A stretch of 64,000 nt of DNA from Henningerozyma blattae CBS 6284 (taxonomy: Eukaryota; Ascomycota; Saccharomycetes; Saccharomycetales; Saccharomycetaceae): NCBI RefSeq assembly GCF_000315915.1, contig NC_020186.1:310001-374000 (forward strand), in the 5' to 3' direction. This document shows positions 1 through 10,667 of the stretch, in pieces (position 1 is the first letter of the stretch; every line of letters starts with the position of its first letter). Below the pieces are notes generated by a model. The model made no database searches, was not told the DNA's origin, and was given only the letters and a program-made list of their open reading frames with translations. The position numbers and the translations under genes are program-made.

Positions 1-1545
1 TATGCACAATTTGACTATGGCTCATTCAAGAATGTAACCTCAAAAAATATTCTATTAATTTCGTTCTCTTCGACAATTCATAATACGAACAGCATTTTAT
101 GAATATGAAACACGCTGTTTCTTATTGATCCATAAATGTTGCATTAAAATATTCCCCATTTAGTCTACTGTGTTGCAAGATACATAAACCTTCTCCCCGC
201 CTAATGCAATGTGATCTGAATTGCGAATGCAATTTTTCAATGCTTTCTTCTCTTGTTCCGAGCCCTGGCGCACCCCTAACTCCGGATCTCGTATAGTTCG
301 TTCAATGGTGATTTCATATCGACGTCATCAATGGTCAACTCGGCTAAGTTCAAAGGATGCCGTGGATACCGTTTATGCGGGCGTTTCCGTATCAACCTTA
401 AATTATATTTTTTTCCATAATTTATCGCACAGAAAAGTAATATTGCTCCTCGGGTTGTTGGGCACCGAAAACTGTTGAAATATCAGGATAAACTTTAATT
501 ACCAACACCTTCCACCCCCCCCCCAATACGGGCACTGGATACGCCATGACGTCGGTAGGATGACGTCGGTTCGAACTCCCTTGCTTCCATTGTAAAATGC
601 CATTGTAAAATGAAGCGTCCTTGCCAAACGTAGATCTTAACAAAAGCCCAATTTACTGGGATTCAAGAGAGTTAGACGTTGTTATACAGTATTTAAAATG
701 TAAAGATGATTACTTTATTTAGACATATATAGGAAATAATATAATTAAAAATGAATATATTTTTTAAATAGTCACGTGATAAAAAGTCTTTTACCACTTA
801 ATAGTAAATGATATAATCATATTCCAGCACAATTACTGTTTGCTTTTGCAAGTATTGTACACTATCAACCAAGTATATACCAACTAAATCTGCATGAGAT
901 AACATTATTTCTAATCGCAAATCCTTTGGCCAATCCCAAATGTTTGCGAATATGAAAGGATCAAACTCACGTTATCCATATTCTTATCAATCATTCATTT
1001 CAAGGTACATCATCTTATAATCATGTTCTTACCTATCGCAAATCCCATTGTTCCTTTTTGCCTTGCCCTCCCCGCATTTTCCCCACGCTCTTCCATGCAT
1101 TCGGTTTTATTTCCGTATCTCCGAGATCGACAACGTATCTTTGGCCCGGGACAGTTTTTAAGAAAAAATAATACTCCGTTGGTCCACAGGGTGCTCCACA
1201 TTCAGTTCGACAAATCTAGCTATAACTCCGTTATACCGAATATATCGCTTGTTATCTTTAAATCATACAAAAAAAAAAAAAAAAGCAACAAACGAAATGA
1301 CATATTATAGGTTTAATTTTAAGTTGTCTGTGCCTATGAAATGAACCCTCCCCCCACCCACACACACACATACACACTCATACAGTTCAGTTTTTATTAA
1401 TCCTTCGAGAAATAAAAATATAACAAATTTATCATATATTTTGATTAGTTCTTGTTCTTGAAGAAGTTTGTATTCTAAATTAAAAAAAATAAAAAACAAA
1501 AATAAAAACCATCCTTCCCACATAAACAACCTCCTAAACTTCATT
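1..1545. other. Intergenic region upstream of CRC1
   Basis: No convincing gene is seen. RAS1 (YOR101W), the S. cerevisiae neighbour of CRC1, is not present. The stretch holds an LTR relic (listed separately), a run of C residues near 517-526, a CA-rich microsatellite near 1355-1375 and an A-rich leader just before the CRC1 ATG. Positions about 200-560 are more GC-rich than the surroundings but no reading frame there looks coding. Confidence 0.6.
651..829 (-). mobile_element. Degenerate solo LTR, copy 1 of a TGCTGG...TAACA family
   Basis: Read on the minus strand, this segment aligns almost end to end with the element at 33986-34205. Shared blocks include the opening TGCTGGAATATGATTATATC, the stretch GGTAAAAGACTTTTTATCACGTGA and the terminal GAATCCCAGTAA. 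It lacks about 40 bp present in the other copy; the missing part contains a 9-bp perfect inverted repeat (GTGTTTTTC/GAAAAACAC). No internal element sequence and no clear target-site duplication are visible, so it is an old solo LTR or truncated relic. Assignment to a Ty family is not possible by eye. Confidence 0.7.
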
Positions 1546-2523
1546 ATGGATACTCAAGAAGAATTAACCATCATGGAAAATGATCCAACTCTAACACTTA
1601 AATCGCAATCTCCTTTGCTTCCGCAAAATATAAAAGCTTTAATTGCAGGTGGTGTAGGAGGTACCTGTGCGGTGCTTACAGGCCATCCTTTTGATTTAAT
1701 TAAAGTCCGGTGTCAAAATAAACAAGCAGAATCCACCACGGCAGCCATCAAACAAATCTTGGTTAATGCAAGAAACTCTGCATTGAAAAATGGGTCCAAC
1801 ACCATCTTGCAATCAGTTCGTGGGTTTTATAAAGGTGTCGTGCCCCCATTATTAGGTGTCACACCAATATTTGCTGTTTCCTTTTGGGGATATGATATGG
1901 GTAAGACAATTGTAAAATCTTTGGGGGAATCCACAGACACGTTAACGACAAATCAATTGGCCACTGCAGGTTTCATTAGTGCCATTCCGACTACTTTAGT
2001 TACAGCTCCTACAGAACGTGTTAAAGTTATGCTACAAATATCTAGTAATAAATCGAATAATTCATTATTTGGCATGATTAAACAAATTGTTAAAACTGAG
2101 GGTCCAATGTCATTATTCAAAGGTTCTTTGGCTACATTAACTAGAGATGGACCAGGGAGTGCCATTTATTTCGTTTCCTATGAATTGATTAAAAATAAAT
2201 TAAATGAGACTTCTTCTTCTAATTCTCAAGAATTAAATATAACAAACGTTTGTTTAGCTGGTGGTAGTGCTGGGATGATGATGTGGTTAACAGTTTTCCC
2301 CATTGACACAATAAAGACCAAGATCCAAGCTTCAAGTGAAGGTGTAAATGGTAAGAAATTAACCATGTTAAGCGCTACAAAGGATATTTATAAATTAAGG
2401 GGTGGTATTAAGGGATTCTTCCCCGGTCTTGCACCAGCATTATTAAGATCGTTCCCTGCTAATGCAGCTACGTTCTTGGGCGTGGAATTAACTCATGCGA
2501 TTTTTAAAAAATACAACATATAA
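1546..2523 (+). CDS. CRC1: Mitochondrial carnitine/acylcarnitine carrier
   Basis: Inner-membrane antiporter exchanging acyl-carnitines for carnitine, feeding peroxisomal acetyl units into mitochondria. The 325-residue protein has the three-repeat mitochondrial carrier layout, with the signatures PFDLIKVR, PTERVKVM and PIDTIKTK at the ends of the odd helices. It contains the highly conserved stretch PPLLGVTPIFAVSFWGYD typical of Crc1. The family length is about 327. I chose the ATG at 1546: the frame is open a further 26 codons upstream, but only through A-rich leader with no ATG. The gene faces KTR1 tail to tail, as CRC1 (YOR100C) and KTR1 (YOR099W) do in S. cerevisiae. Identity is very secure; substrate is by family knowledge. 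Confidence 0.96.
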   Translation: MDTQEELTIMENDPTLTLKSQSPLLPQNIKALIAGGVGGTCAVLTGHPFDLIKVRCQNKQAESTTAAIKQILVNARNSALKNGSNTILQSVRGFYKGVVPPLLGVTPIFAVSFWGYDMGKTIVKSLGESTDTLTTNQLATAGFISAIPTTLVTAPTERVKVMLQISSNKSNNSLFGMIKQIVKTEGPMSLFKGSLATLTRDGPGSAIYFVSYELIKNKLNETSSSNSQELNITNVCLAGGSAGMMMWLTVFPIDTIKTKIQASSEGVNGKKLTMLSATKDIYKLRGGIKGFFPGLAPALLRSFPANAATFLGVELTHAIFKKYNI

Positions 2524-2822
2524 ATAATCATATTTTTTATTTTTTATTTTTTATTTTTTATTTTTTTTGGTTCCAAAGCATTGATTTATTTATTTATTTA
2601 TTTCTACATATATATAATAATATTCCGTCATTTTTTGTTTTTTTTGTGCCGCGGAGCATCCCCTTGCTGGAACGTTCGCGGGATTTGCAGTCGTTTGATT
2701 AAGTATTAAAGAGTATAGAAAAAATCAAATATATATATATAAAATACAAATATATATATATAAAATACAAATATATATATATATATTATTTTTTTAAGAT
2801 ATTAAAAAAAGGCGAAACAATT
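2524..2822. repeat. AT minisatellite between CRC1 and KTR1 3' ends
   Basis: The short convergent spacer contains runs of TTTTTA units directly after the CRC1 stop, a TTTA microsatellite and, at about 2725-2787, roughly three copies of a unit reading AAAATACAAA followed by (TA)n. It probably holds the terminators of both genes. No gene is seen. Confidence 0.7.
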
Positions 2823-4061
2823 CTAACCAGTGTGATCTTTCCAACCATCTGGTTTAGTGATATTATTAATATCATAGTATTTTAATGTACAAGAATAATC
2901 CTTCCAAGTGAAATCATCATTTGGATTACAAGCACATTTGTTATGTAATCTAATTTGATCATTAATTGGACATTGATGGTATGGACCATGGTAATAACCC
3001 ATGCCTTCGAAATGATGGATTTCATCACGATCCAAGAATAAAGAAGCTGCAATGGAATGGACTGGAGCATCCCCCCATCTTTCATAGAAGAACCCACCTG
3101 CATGATCCAAATAATCGAAATAATCTCTATAAGCTTGACTTCTCAAAAATTTCAATGATGCAATTTCGAAATTTGACCAGAAATGACATAAATTGTATGT
3201 CTTACCATTATCATCAGAAACAAAATCTAACATATTATTCTTGTGGATGTGTTGTGGGTATAAGGATAAAAATTCTCTGGTGGTTTCCCATAAAGTTTCA
3301 ATAGTATCTCTGAATTCATGAATAGTAATGGTAAACCCATATTTCTTCTTATTATCTTTCATGAATTTGAAAACATCATAATCAATATCACAATACATTT
3401 TAATATCAGGCTCCACTCTCCAATAATATTCATATTCATCTAATAAAGGATGTCTCCAGAAAAACCCACTTTCATATCTACACATGTGTCTATAAGATTC
3501 AGAATCACCATAGATAATATTTTTTTCTTTCATGGTCTTTCTAGTATCAGCAGCTCTTTTCTTATCAATCCAACTTGGATAAGACCAATGTTCATTAGGG
3601 ATTAAACCGAATTTAGTTTCACCACTAATTAAAGCAGTCACGGTTTTTTTAAATTCATCTGAAAATTCTTCGTCATTTAAAAAGACCCAATCGTATTGGA
3701 ATTTACTGTTAAATCTATCTTCCACAGCTTTGATACTGTTGATTAACCCATATAAATCTGAGTTTCTGGCTAAAGTGACAAAGGTAGCTTTTTCCTTTTT
3801 GCCATTATATTTGAAAGGTAACAATCTTGTATATTTGTTATGATCAACTGGTAAATCTGTAGGAAGAGCAGTTGAAGAAGGAGCATATTTCAATGGCTCC
3901 AAATAATCTGGTGAACCAATGGTGGTATAAGTGGATAATGATACGTTTTTAGATGAATGATGGAATAAAGAATATAGCCCGATTAATGTGATTAAAGCAA
4001 CACCCAATTGTTTATAAAGACGGGTTCTCTTTGTAGTTTTCAAAGAACCTTTCTTCGACAT
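2823..4061 (-). CDS. KTR1: Golgi alpha-1,2-mannosyltransferase (GT15, KTR/KRE2 family)
   Basis: Type II Golgi enzyme that transfers mannose from GDP-mannose to O- and N-linked glycans of secreted proteins. The 412-residue product has a short basic cytosolic tail (KKGSLKTTKRTRLYKQ), one membrane anchor at about residues 20-35, a stem, then the GT15 catalytic domain. Family landmarks are visible: YYWRVEPDIKMYCDID, where the EPD carries the metal/nucleotide-binding acid, HFWSNFEIASL, and FFYERWGDAPVHSIA. S. cerevisiae Ktr1 has 393 residues, so the length fits. The start ATG at 4061 is the first in frame. The neighbour CRC1 supports KTR1 over the paralogues KTR3 and KRE2. Confidence 0.93.
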   Translation of the reverse strand: MSKKGSLKTTKRTRLYKQLGVALITLIGLYSLFHHSSKNVSLSTYTTIGSPDYLEPLKYAPSSTALPTDLPVDHNKYTRLLPFKYNGKKEKATFVTLARNSDLYGLINSIKAVEDRFNSKFQYDWVFLNDEEFSDEFKKTVTALISGETKFGLIPNEHWSYPSWIDKKRAADTRKTMKEKNIIYGDSESYRHMCRYESGFFWRHPLLDEYEYYWRVEPDIKMYCDIDYDVFKFMKDNKKKYGFTITIHEFRDTIETLWETTREFLSLYPQHIHKNNMLDFVSDDNGKTYNLCHFWSNFEIASLKFLRSQAYRDYFDYLDHAGGFFYERWGDAPVHSIAASLFLDRDEIHHFEGMGYYHGPYHQCPINDQIRLHNKCACNPNDDFTWKDYSCTLKYYDINNITKPDGWKDHTG

Positions 4062-5145
4062 TTTTTTAAAATTTTTATACGATAGTTACTGGAACAATAT
4101 ATCACCGCAAAGAAAGAATTAAGATGAGTTAAATTAAATTAAAGGTTATAGATAGTAAAAAAAAAAAATAAATAAAGCAAAGTAAAAACAGAATTAATGC
4201 GAATCAAAAGAATTTGCTTTTTTTTTTCTCGTATAGTTTTTTTTTTTGTCAATGCAATTTTTCAATGCAAATGCTAGTTTAGAGATATAATGATTTGAAC
4301 AATGCTGTCACACACAATTGAAGATGCTAAAAAAGAAAGAAAAAGATTATGAATTAGCTGGTATGACAAAATGAAAAAATAAAAAGGTGTATGTTATTAT
4401 TTCTTTATGAGCTTTTAATATCTCTCTTCCATAAGGATTAAATATAGAAGAACGGAAAATAGAAAAAAAAAAAATAAAAATAAAAATAAAATAAAAAGAA
4501 ATGGAAAATATAACAATGAGACAAAGTTAGAAAAAAGAAAAGAGAAAAGTAAACAGATTCGAACAAAGCGATCCTACGAATGAAGTGGAGCTGATTCTAA
4601 TCATTATATAACTATTCCATGAGGGAGGTGAAGAACACTATTTATACACTTTGGAGTATTTTAAGATCTTAGGAGGAAGAATGAAGGTAGTACAGAAATA
4701 AATTCATGAATATGGACATCAAGAGAGATAGTTTACCAACAGTGGAACCAGTAGTAGCAAATCTTAGTCTTGAACATTTAAAAGGGCATTTAGAGTATGA
4801 AATTTTCAATATCAATATGGCCAAAAGAGATAGAATAATAAGATAGACAAACACCTGTGGGACAAGGTTGCGCAAATATTGTTGAAAATAGTTAGATGAC
4901 GAAAAAAATTACAACGCGAGAAACCACCAGGAAATTTCTATAATCCTTAAGATCATCAACCTGACTTCCAGGATTAGGTACCTACTGTAAAAGGTAAAAA
5001 GCCAGTTAAAGAATGTGTTCTCAGATAACTGTGTAGCACTCGACTGGTCGGCCCGATGCGGCATACATCCAGCACATGGCAGGCCCGCAGGCCCCATCTG
5101 GAAACCCTGGTCCGATTTCCCAAGACGGAAATTTTTCAAAGCACG

Positions 5146-5163
5146 CGACGCGTGACGCGTCAG
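5146..5163. promoter_or_regulatory. Tandem MluI cell-cycle boxes (MCB)
   Basis: Two ACGCGT hexamers, separated by a single G, read CGACGCGTGACGCGTCAG. ACGCGT is the Mbp1/Swi6 (MBF) binding site used for G1/S transcription in budding yeasts. The flanking bases also make TGACGCGTCA palindromic. The nearest clear gene starts are about 800 bp (5970, +) and 1.1 kb (4061, -) away, so the target gene is unclear. Confidence 0.6.
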
Positions 5164-5692
5164 CAGAAACATAATGCGCCAGTAAACATGCCTGCGTCAG
5201 CAAAGTTTTAGTTTTGTGGCATGGGATAAGCTTTGATACGCAATAAGTGTTATCAAATGGAGATGACCATATCTATCGGCTTAAAGAAACTCAAACGGCA
5301 AGCAACAGTAAAGCAGGCAGTAGGTAATGTAGGTAATGTTGGCAGTGTAATTGTACGTAATGTTGAATACCTCTGAAACTGTGCTGGAATGTTTTGAAAA
5401 TAGCATTGTGTCAGTTGTTCCTGATTTACATGGAGTAAGGAGAAGATATTGATGTTATTAGTATTGCTTGTATTGCACTGTTGCACCTCCAGGAATAGTA
5501 GTATCAACAGTTGTCCACTTTGTTGTAGATATTATTGCCAATTCTTGCAAGGTACGAGATCTGAGACGTGATGTTTTACATGGTTTGCCTTAAAAGCCTT
5601 CCATATATACAACAGCCGTAATCCTTAACAGCAACGGCAAGGCACTTACATTACTTAGCGTTGGTTATGCTGTTTAGTTAGGCCTTCTTCGG

Positions 5693-5818
5693 ATGTCGGA
5701 AATACGAGATTCGGGGTTGGAATCGGATCCTATCTCTTCGCCAAATCTCTTGGAAGATACAGATCAGGATACATATATTACTATGTCACATTCCGTGTAT
5801 CGAGTGAAAATTAAATAA
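5693..5818 (+). CDS. Possible 41-residue small protein, unrecognised
   Basis: A complete frame from ATG 5693 to TAA 5816-5818 encodes an acidic, Ser/Asp-rich N-terminal part (MSEIRDSGLESDPISSPN) and a more basic end. A TATATA lies about 90 bp upstream (near 5602) and an A-rich stretch follows the stop, as for a short transcript. The composition is unlike translated random AT-rich DNA. I do not recognise it; it could equally be a chance frame or the last exon of a longer gene, although no TACTAAC box is visible upstream. Confidence 0.25.
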   Translation: MSEIRDSGLESDPISSPNLLEDTDQDTYITMSHSVYRVKIK

Positions 5819-5969
5819 AATAAAAAAAAAAAAATTAAAGACAAGTTGCATAATATAGATAAAAGTTTAATTGCTTTAAAGTACTTTCCTTCTTATTCCA
5901 TCTATCAAATATACACGCTTATACAAAAGCTTATTTTCCAAGCAATCGGAATTGAAATTTGAAATTGAA

Positions 5970-6773
5970 ATGGATCGATTCACGAATTCTATCAGTAATA
6001 AATTCCAAAAAATAACAAAATCAAAAATACGTACGAGAACTCAACCCTATGATGAATTGCATATACCTTCCTTCATTCTTGGATGTTTAATAACCATCAT
6101 TGTCTTATCAATTGGTCCCGTATTGTCTATGCTATGGAATGGTGTATTCTCTAGTATGATTACCTTGTTAAGATATTCGATCTTATTCGGTATCTTATCT
6201 ACTATCTATTGGTTTGTCATAGGGAAACAGCCACTCAATTCTTCATTCTTAACAAATTATAATAATAACAATAATAATACTTCTGATATTAAAAACGACG
6301 CTGTAATCCATTCTAAAAAAATTAATCCTCCAACTTTTGATATTAGTAAGAATAATGCAATAGAATCTAGGCAAGTTCCCCCATCACTAATCCCTGTACA
6401 TACCCCTCGAGATTTAAATGAGGCCCCACAATTAAACAAGAGAAATAAGTTGAAAAATATATTCCGTCCAAATCATAGAGTACCTTCTCCACCACCTGTA
6501 GAGATTAAACAAACTTTTCAACCTTCTGTATTTCCTTCAGATTCACAGAATTTAGATAAAAATGATTTCGAACTAATTAATTATTTTAAATCAGAACCAA
6601 ATAAATCTAATTTCCGTAGACCATTTCCTGATGAAACCCCTTTGAAAACAACACCAAATGCTACTGAAAATACTAAGAATAAAGCAAATCAAACAAGTGT
6701 AAATTCTCAATCAACAAGAAATTCATACGAGAATTTCGTTAGCATGGCTCCAAACAAATCTGTTATGCCATAA
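5970..6773 (+). CDS. YOR097C-like protein with two membrane segments
   Basis: Function unknown. The 267-residue product starts with a basic amphipathic stretch (residues 1-27), followed by two hydrophobic segments at about 35-57 and 65-85, and then a long polar tail rich in Asn, Ser and Pro (SPPPVE and similar), likely disordered and cytosolic. The ATG at 5970 is the first in frame; six codons upstream lack an ATG. The call to YOR097C rests on position (between the KTR1 side and RPS7A, as in S. cerevisiae) and on the small size with membrane segments. I cannot confirm homology by eye, and the S. cerevisiae protein is shorter. Confidence 0.6.
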   Translation: MDRFTNSISNKFQKITKSKIRTRTQPYDELHIPSFILGCLITIIVLSIGPVLSMLWNGVFSSMITLLRYSILFGILSTIYWFVIGKQPLNSSFLTNYNNNNNNTSDIKNDAVIHSKKINPPTFDISKNNAIESRQVPPSLIPVHTPRDLNEAPQLNKRNKLKNIFRPNHRVPSPPPVEIKQTFQPSVFPSDSQNLDKNDFELINYFKSEPNKSNFRRPFPDETPLKTTPNATENTKNKANQTSVNSQSTRNSYENFVSMAPNKSVMP

Positions 6774-7077
6774 CAATATATATATATATTTTACATATAT
6801 TTCTATATATAATTGTTTATATTTGGTAATTCTTGTAATGATTTTAATGACGAAGAAATTAAGAATGGTTATTTTAAAAATAGAGTTTCACTTATTTTAC
6901 TTAGAAGCACACATATAAAAATAATATAACATTAATATAATATTAATAATCGGAAAAACAAATATTGTAACTAACTATCAATTAATAGAACGTTTATATT
7001 TTTATTTTATTTTGTTTAATGATAATAAAGGATAATATATAGATTGTATTTGTGTTTGTATATTACTATTATAACAT
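6774..7077. other. Convergent spacer, 3' ends
   Basis: About 300 bp of very AT-rich DNA between two stops pointing at each other, including a (TA)n run near 6778-6792. Nothing beyond likely 3' UTRs and terminators is seen. Confidence 0.7.
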
Positions 7078-7773
7078 TTAATGAGTTTCGCTTGGAATTT
7101 CGAAAACAATTTGCTTACCAGTCAATTTGTTGTAAACAGCTTGGAAAGATTCCAATTTGTAGTCGACTTGTTGGACATCCTTGGAATCTAACAAAACTTT
7201 TTGGACTTTGTTACCACCAACCATGTATCTGACTCTCTTACCGACAATTTCAGTTGGGAAGACCATATCTTCCAAGATTTTGTCGTGAACAGCAGTCAAA
7301 GTTCTGGACTTTGGTCTCTTTTGAGTTTGTCTAGAGGTTCTAGATGGTTTTGGTAAGATTCTTCTTTCGGCTAAGAAGATGACATGACGATCTGGGAATT
7401 TCTTTTCCAATTCACGGGTCAATTTGGTTTGAACCTTGTGGTAAGCAGCCAAGCTTGGAACTGGGACGAAGATGGTTAAAGCCTTCTTACCACCAGCAAC
7501 ATCGATCTGTATAGAAAAAAAATATAATAAATCAAAAATACATTATTTGATTGAAAAAAATACAGTTAGTAAAATAGTCCTTTCTTGATATAGGGATTTG
7601 TGGCAATAAATTAGGATCAATTAACATACTTCTCTGATAGACTTGATTTGTAATGGTCTCAATTCAGCCTTTAAATCGGAAGAAGAGTTTTCCAAATCAA
7701 TGAAAGCTTGAGCAACTTGCAATTCCAATTCAGTTGGAGCTTGAGATAAAATCTTAGCTTGTGGAGCAGACAT
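7078..7773 (-). CDS. RPS7A: 40S ribosomal protein eS7 (RPS7), one intron
   Basis: Small-subunit ribosomal protein eS7. Exon 1 is 7630-7773 (48 codons, [20 protein letters not shown] onward) and exon 2 is 7078-7506 (142 codons plus stop), giving 190 residues, the same length as S. cerevisiae Rps7. The exon junction falls between codons, after SIRE and before IDVAGGKK. The exon 2 sequence ([20 protein letters not shown]) is near-identical to the family. Codon use is that of a highly expressed gene. The position next to RKI1 and the YOR097C-like gene matches RPS7A (YOR096W). RPS7B is the WGD twin, so the symbol indicates the family and position rather than strict orthology. Confidence 0.96.
7507..7629 (-). 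other. Spliceosomal intron of RPS7
   Basis: A 123-nt intron on the minus strand. The donor is GTATGTT (reading down from 7629), the branch box TACTAAC lies at 7565-7571, and the acceptor is CAG at 7507-7509. All three are yeast consensus. Joining the exons restores a continuous reading frame. Introns in ribosomal protein genes are typical for this clade. Confidence 0.95.
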
Positions 7774-8997
7774 CGTTGATGATCGTTCTAATGTTTATCT
7801 TGCTTTACGCTTAAATGGGGGTAAAGGCCAAACGTAATATAACACAATTTTAAAATATATTCGTATATACCATTTTTTTTCACAAAATTCACTATATTCA
7901 TTACTATGCCACACTATGCTATGCCATGGTTCATCCCACATGTCTCTCTGTCTTTCCGGTAACACAACCATAGTCGTAGGAATGGCCAATACCTAAACTT
8001 GATGGTCTCTCTGTCAACTCACGATGCTCCTACTAACTATTAGAAGGACTTCCTAGCAAAGCTACTACAGAAACAATCCCTAGGCAGAGCGTTTCATTAG
8101 ATCTTCTCTGTCTAGCTTACAGTTCATAAGGTCTGGCTAAAGGATATGGGCCTATCCTTCCCATGGCCGGAATGAAAGAAAATATCAACAAAAATTTCAT
8201 AATATGTTACTGGAGGAGGACACATCGGCTCCTCCTCCTCCTCTAAATCTGCGTCATTTCAAGATTGCGTTAATTTTCAAACATGGGCCGTGTAATTTTC
8301 CGAAAATGAAAACTAAAAAAATGAAAAATAAAAATACGGAAAAAATAGAAATGTAAATTCAAATGGTGTACAGATGTTTAGCAGTCCATCTATAAAGTAA
8401 TTTCACCCACACTCCACGTGCTCTTTTCCAGCCCTACAACACCCAGAGCTCAGCCCTAAATTCCGGCATATTGCCTAGACTTAACCCCGCCCGGACCTAA
8501 CCAGCCCCGTAACACCGCCCTTCGCGCCGAGTTCCGTAAAACAACCAAACCGTGTCACCACCGCCCATCCGTTAACTTTGTAATTAATTCGTCATTACTA
8601 AAACACTTTCCATCCCGCAGAATTCGGCTTCACTACGAATGTTTCTAAATCACTCATCTTATTGGTCTTATTTACTGAATATTTTTTTTTTAAATGTTTG
8701 ACTAATAAATAATTTAATTATTTCAATGATCATCCTTTCTCGTCATGTATGTATATATAAAGATTTGGAATATACAATCAACCATGTAAAACATGCGAGT
8801 TATCTGATCTCCCCTTATTTGTATCTATGCTGTTGATCTTGAATTTATAATGTAATTTTTAAATAATATTAAATTATTTTTCTTTATTCTCTCTTTATAC
8901 ATTCCTTTAATAGAAAAAATAAATCAAATTTCTATACTTGAAAAAAAAAGAGAAAAAAAAATTCCAGAAGATCAAAAAAATAAAAAGCATTATTATT
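7774..8997. promoter_or_regulatory. Divergent promoter region RPS7 / RKI1
   Basis: 1.2 kb without a gene. Positions 8400-8560 are unusually C-rich for this genome, and CACCCACACT near 8405 resembles a Rap1 site, as expected upstream of a ribosomal protein gene. A hairpin with arms GGAGGAGGA/TCCTCCTCC lies at about 8214-8240. TATA-like sequence near 8750-8760 would suit RKI1. Site assignments are by eye. Confidence 0.45.
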
Positions 8998-9801
8998 ATG
9001 TCAGAAACTACCAACAAACCATCGGACTTTGCACTACCAGATGTTAAAGATTTGAAACCATTGGATTCAGAAGCAGAAACTGCTAAAAGATTAGCAGCCT
9101 ATAGGGCAGTTGATAAAAATATTGATTTTGAAAATCATAGAATAATCGGGATTGGTAGCGGTAGTACCGTTGTTTATGTTGCGGAAAGATTAGGCCAATA
9201 TTTACTTGACCCTAAATATAAACCATTTGTGGAAAAATTCATTTGTATCCCAACTGGATTCCAATCAATTCAATTGATTCTTGATAATGGGTTACAATTG
9301 GGTTCTATTGAACGTAACCCTGTGATTGATATTGCATTCGATGGCGCTGATGAAGTTGATACAAATTTACAATTGATTAAGGGTGGTGGTGCTTGTTTGT
9401 TCCAAGAAAAATTAGTTAGTACAAGTTCTAAAAAATTCATTATTGTAGCTGATTATAGAAAATGGTCTCCTACATCTCTTGGTGTCAAATGGACAAGAGG
9501 TGTTCCATTAGAAGTAGTTCCATCTGCTTATGTCCGTGTCAAATCAGATTTGATTAATAAATTGAATTGTAAAAAAGTTGTTTTAAGACAAGGTGGTTCA
9601 GCAAAGGCTGGGCCAGTTGTTACTGATAATAATAACTTCATATTGGACGCAGATTTTGGTCCTATTAAAGACCCAAAGAGTTTGCACGTTCAATTGAAAT
9701 TGCTACTAGGTATCGTAGAAACAGGGTTATTCATTGATAACGCTGATATTGCGTATATTGGTAATTCAGATGGAACTGTTTTGATTGCACCAAAGTCATG
9801 A
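8998..9801 (+). CDS. RKI1: Ribose-5-phosphate ketol-isomerase
   Basis: Cytosolic RpiA-type enzyme interconverting ribose-5-phosphate and ribulose-5-phosphate in the non-oxidative pentose phosphate pathway; also linked to pyridoxine synthesis in yeast. The 267-residue product shows the family signatures [15 protein letters not shown] (phosphate-binding loop), [10 protein letters not shown] with the catalytic acid, [15 protein letters not shown], and [20 protein letters not shown] near the C-terminus. The ATG at 8998 is the real start: the 20 codons upstream are a Lys-rich read-through of an A-tract with no ATG. It sits between RPS7 and ARF3 as YOR095C does. Confidence 0.96.
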   Translation: MSETTNKPSDFALPDVKDLKPLDSEAETAKRLAAYRAVDKNIDFENHRIIGIGSGSTVVYVAERLGQYLLDPKYKPFVEKFICIPTGFQSIQLILDNGLQLGSIERNPVIDIAFDGADEVDTNLQLIKGGGACLFQEKLVSTSSKKFIIVADYRKWSPTSLGVKWTRGVPLEVVPSAYVRVKSDLINKLNCKKVVLRQGGSAKAGPVVTDNNNFILDADFGPIKDPKSLHVQLKLLLGIVETGLFIDNADIAYIGNSDGTVLIAPKS

Positions 9802-10667
9802 TTTTATTCATCAACTCTCCGCCACTCACCCCAATACATTATATTCCAACTTTCTTCAAAATTCTAATCTAAATCTGTATATTACTACTATTCTTCACTA
9901 TATATCTCATTAGCACTCTTTGCTTTCTCCTTTCTCATATATATATATATATATATATATATTCGTATGGATGTGTGTATTACTAATATTATACTGTACT
10001 TGCATAACCGCCCACTCAAAATATCTATTACCGTCGGAACAAAAAAAAGATAATATTAAAAAAATGTCTATTAAGAAAAGTACCTAAGGAAGCTTTTATG
10101 TGTTATAACGATAATACTTCACAATTTGCTGTTTTTTTTGTTATTTAATGGGATTTTGATATTTAGTAGTAAATTAATACAAATCAATATTTAATAGAAA
10201 TTGGCCTTTAAGTAACAAATCCACATACTTGGTTACTATAGTAACACCCCAAGAAAACCTAAACGTGGTTAAACGAAAAATAGGTCTAAATAGAATCAAC
10301 ATATAAGGCACAAATAAATGAATCTTTTCGTATTTCATATTAGTATAATCTTGTTTAAACGAGGAGGTATAAAAATTGGTATATAGTAATTTGACCTACA
10401 GGATTCATATTTAACAAATTTGAAAACCTCTTTCTTGGATATGTAGATAACATATTTTACATTATAACAAAGTAATGATTGTAAAGTCATCAATGGTTAA
10501 AAAAATAATATAAATTATACAGAATATAAAATAAAGAAAATACACGGTGACTTCTTTAGGAAAATGAGGAAAAGAGTATCTTGAATATATTGTTGGTTAC
10601 ACCTTTTAAGAGTAATAATACCAGTAAATTTTTGTAGTGAGAATTTGGTTTGTCTTTTTTAAATGAT
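9802..10667. other. Spacer between RKI1 and ARF3 3' ends
   Basis: Convergent spacer of about 870 bp. It contains a (TA)n microsatellite near 9938-9961. No coding or RNA gene is recognised. Confidence 0.6.

Larger units (their letters stand above)
4062..5969. other. Large gap where NUP1 would be expected
   Basis: S. cerevisiae has the long nucleoporin gene NUP1 between KTR1 and YOR097C. Here nearly 1.9 kb lie between the neighbours, with no long frame and no FG-repeat coding on either strand. A double MluI cell-cycle box (5148-5160) and a possible 41-codon reading frame (5693-5818) are listed separately. The first 800 bp are A-rich promoter-like DNA behind KTR1; 5030-5250 is notably GC-richer. 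Confidence 0.6.

Noticed and set aside
540..575. Isolated B-box-like GGTTCGAACTC
   Set aside because: Flanking bases do not form a T stem and no A box precedes it.
1468..1545. 26-codon non-ATG extension of CRC1
   Set aside because: It is the read-through of an A-rich leader (KKIKNKNKN type) and carriers need no presequence; composition, not coding, explains it.
8285..8320. CDEIII-like TTTTCCGAAAATGAAAA (centromere element)
   Set aside because: No AT-rich CDEII or CDEI at the right distance; lies in the RPS7/RKI1 promoter.
8938..8997. 20-codon non-ATG extension of RKI1
   Set aside because: Poly-A leader read as Lys; the ATG at 8998 aligns with the family start region.
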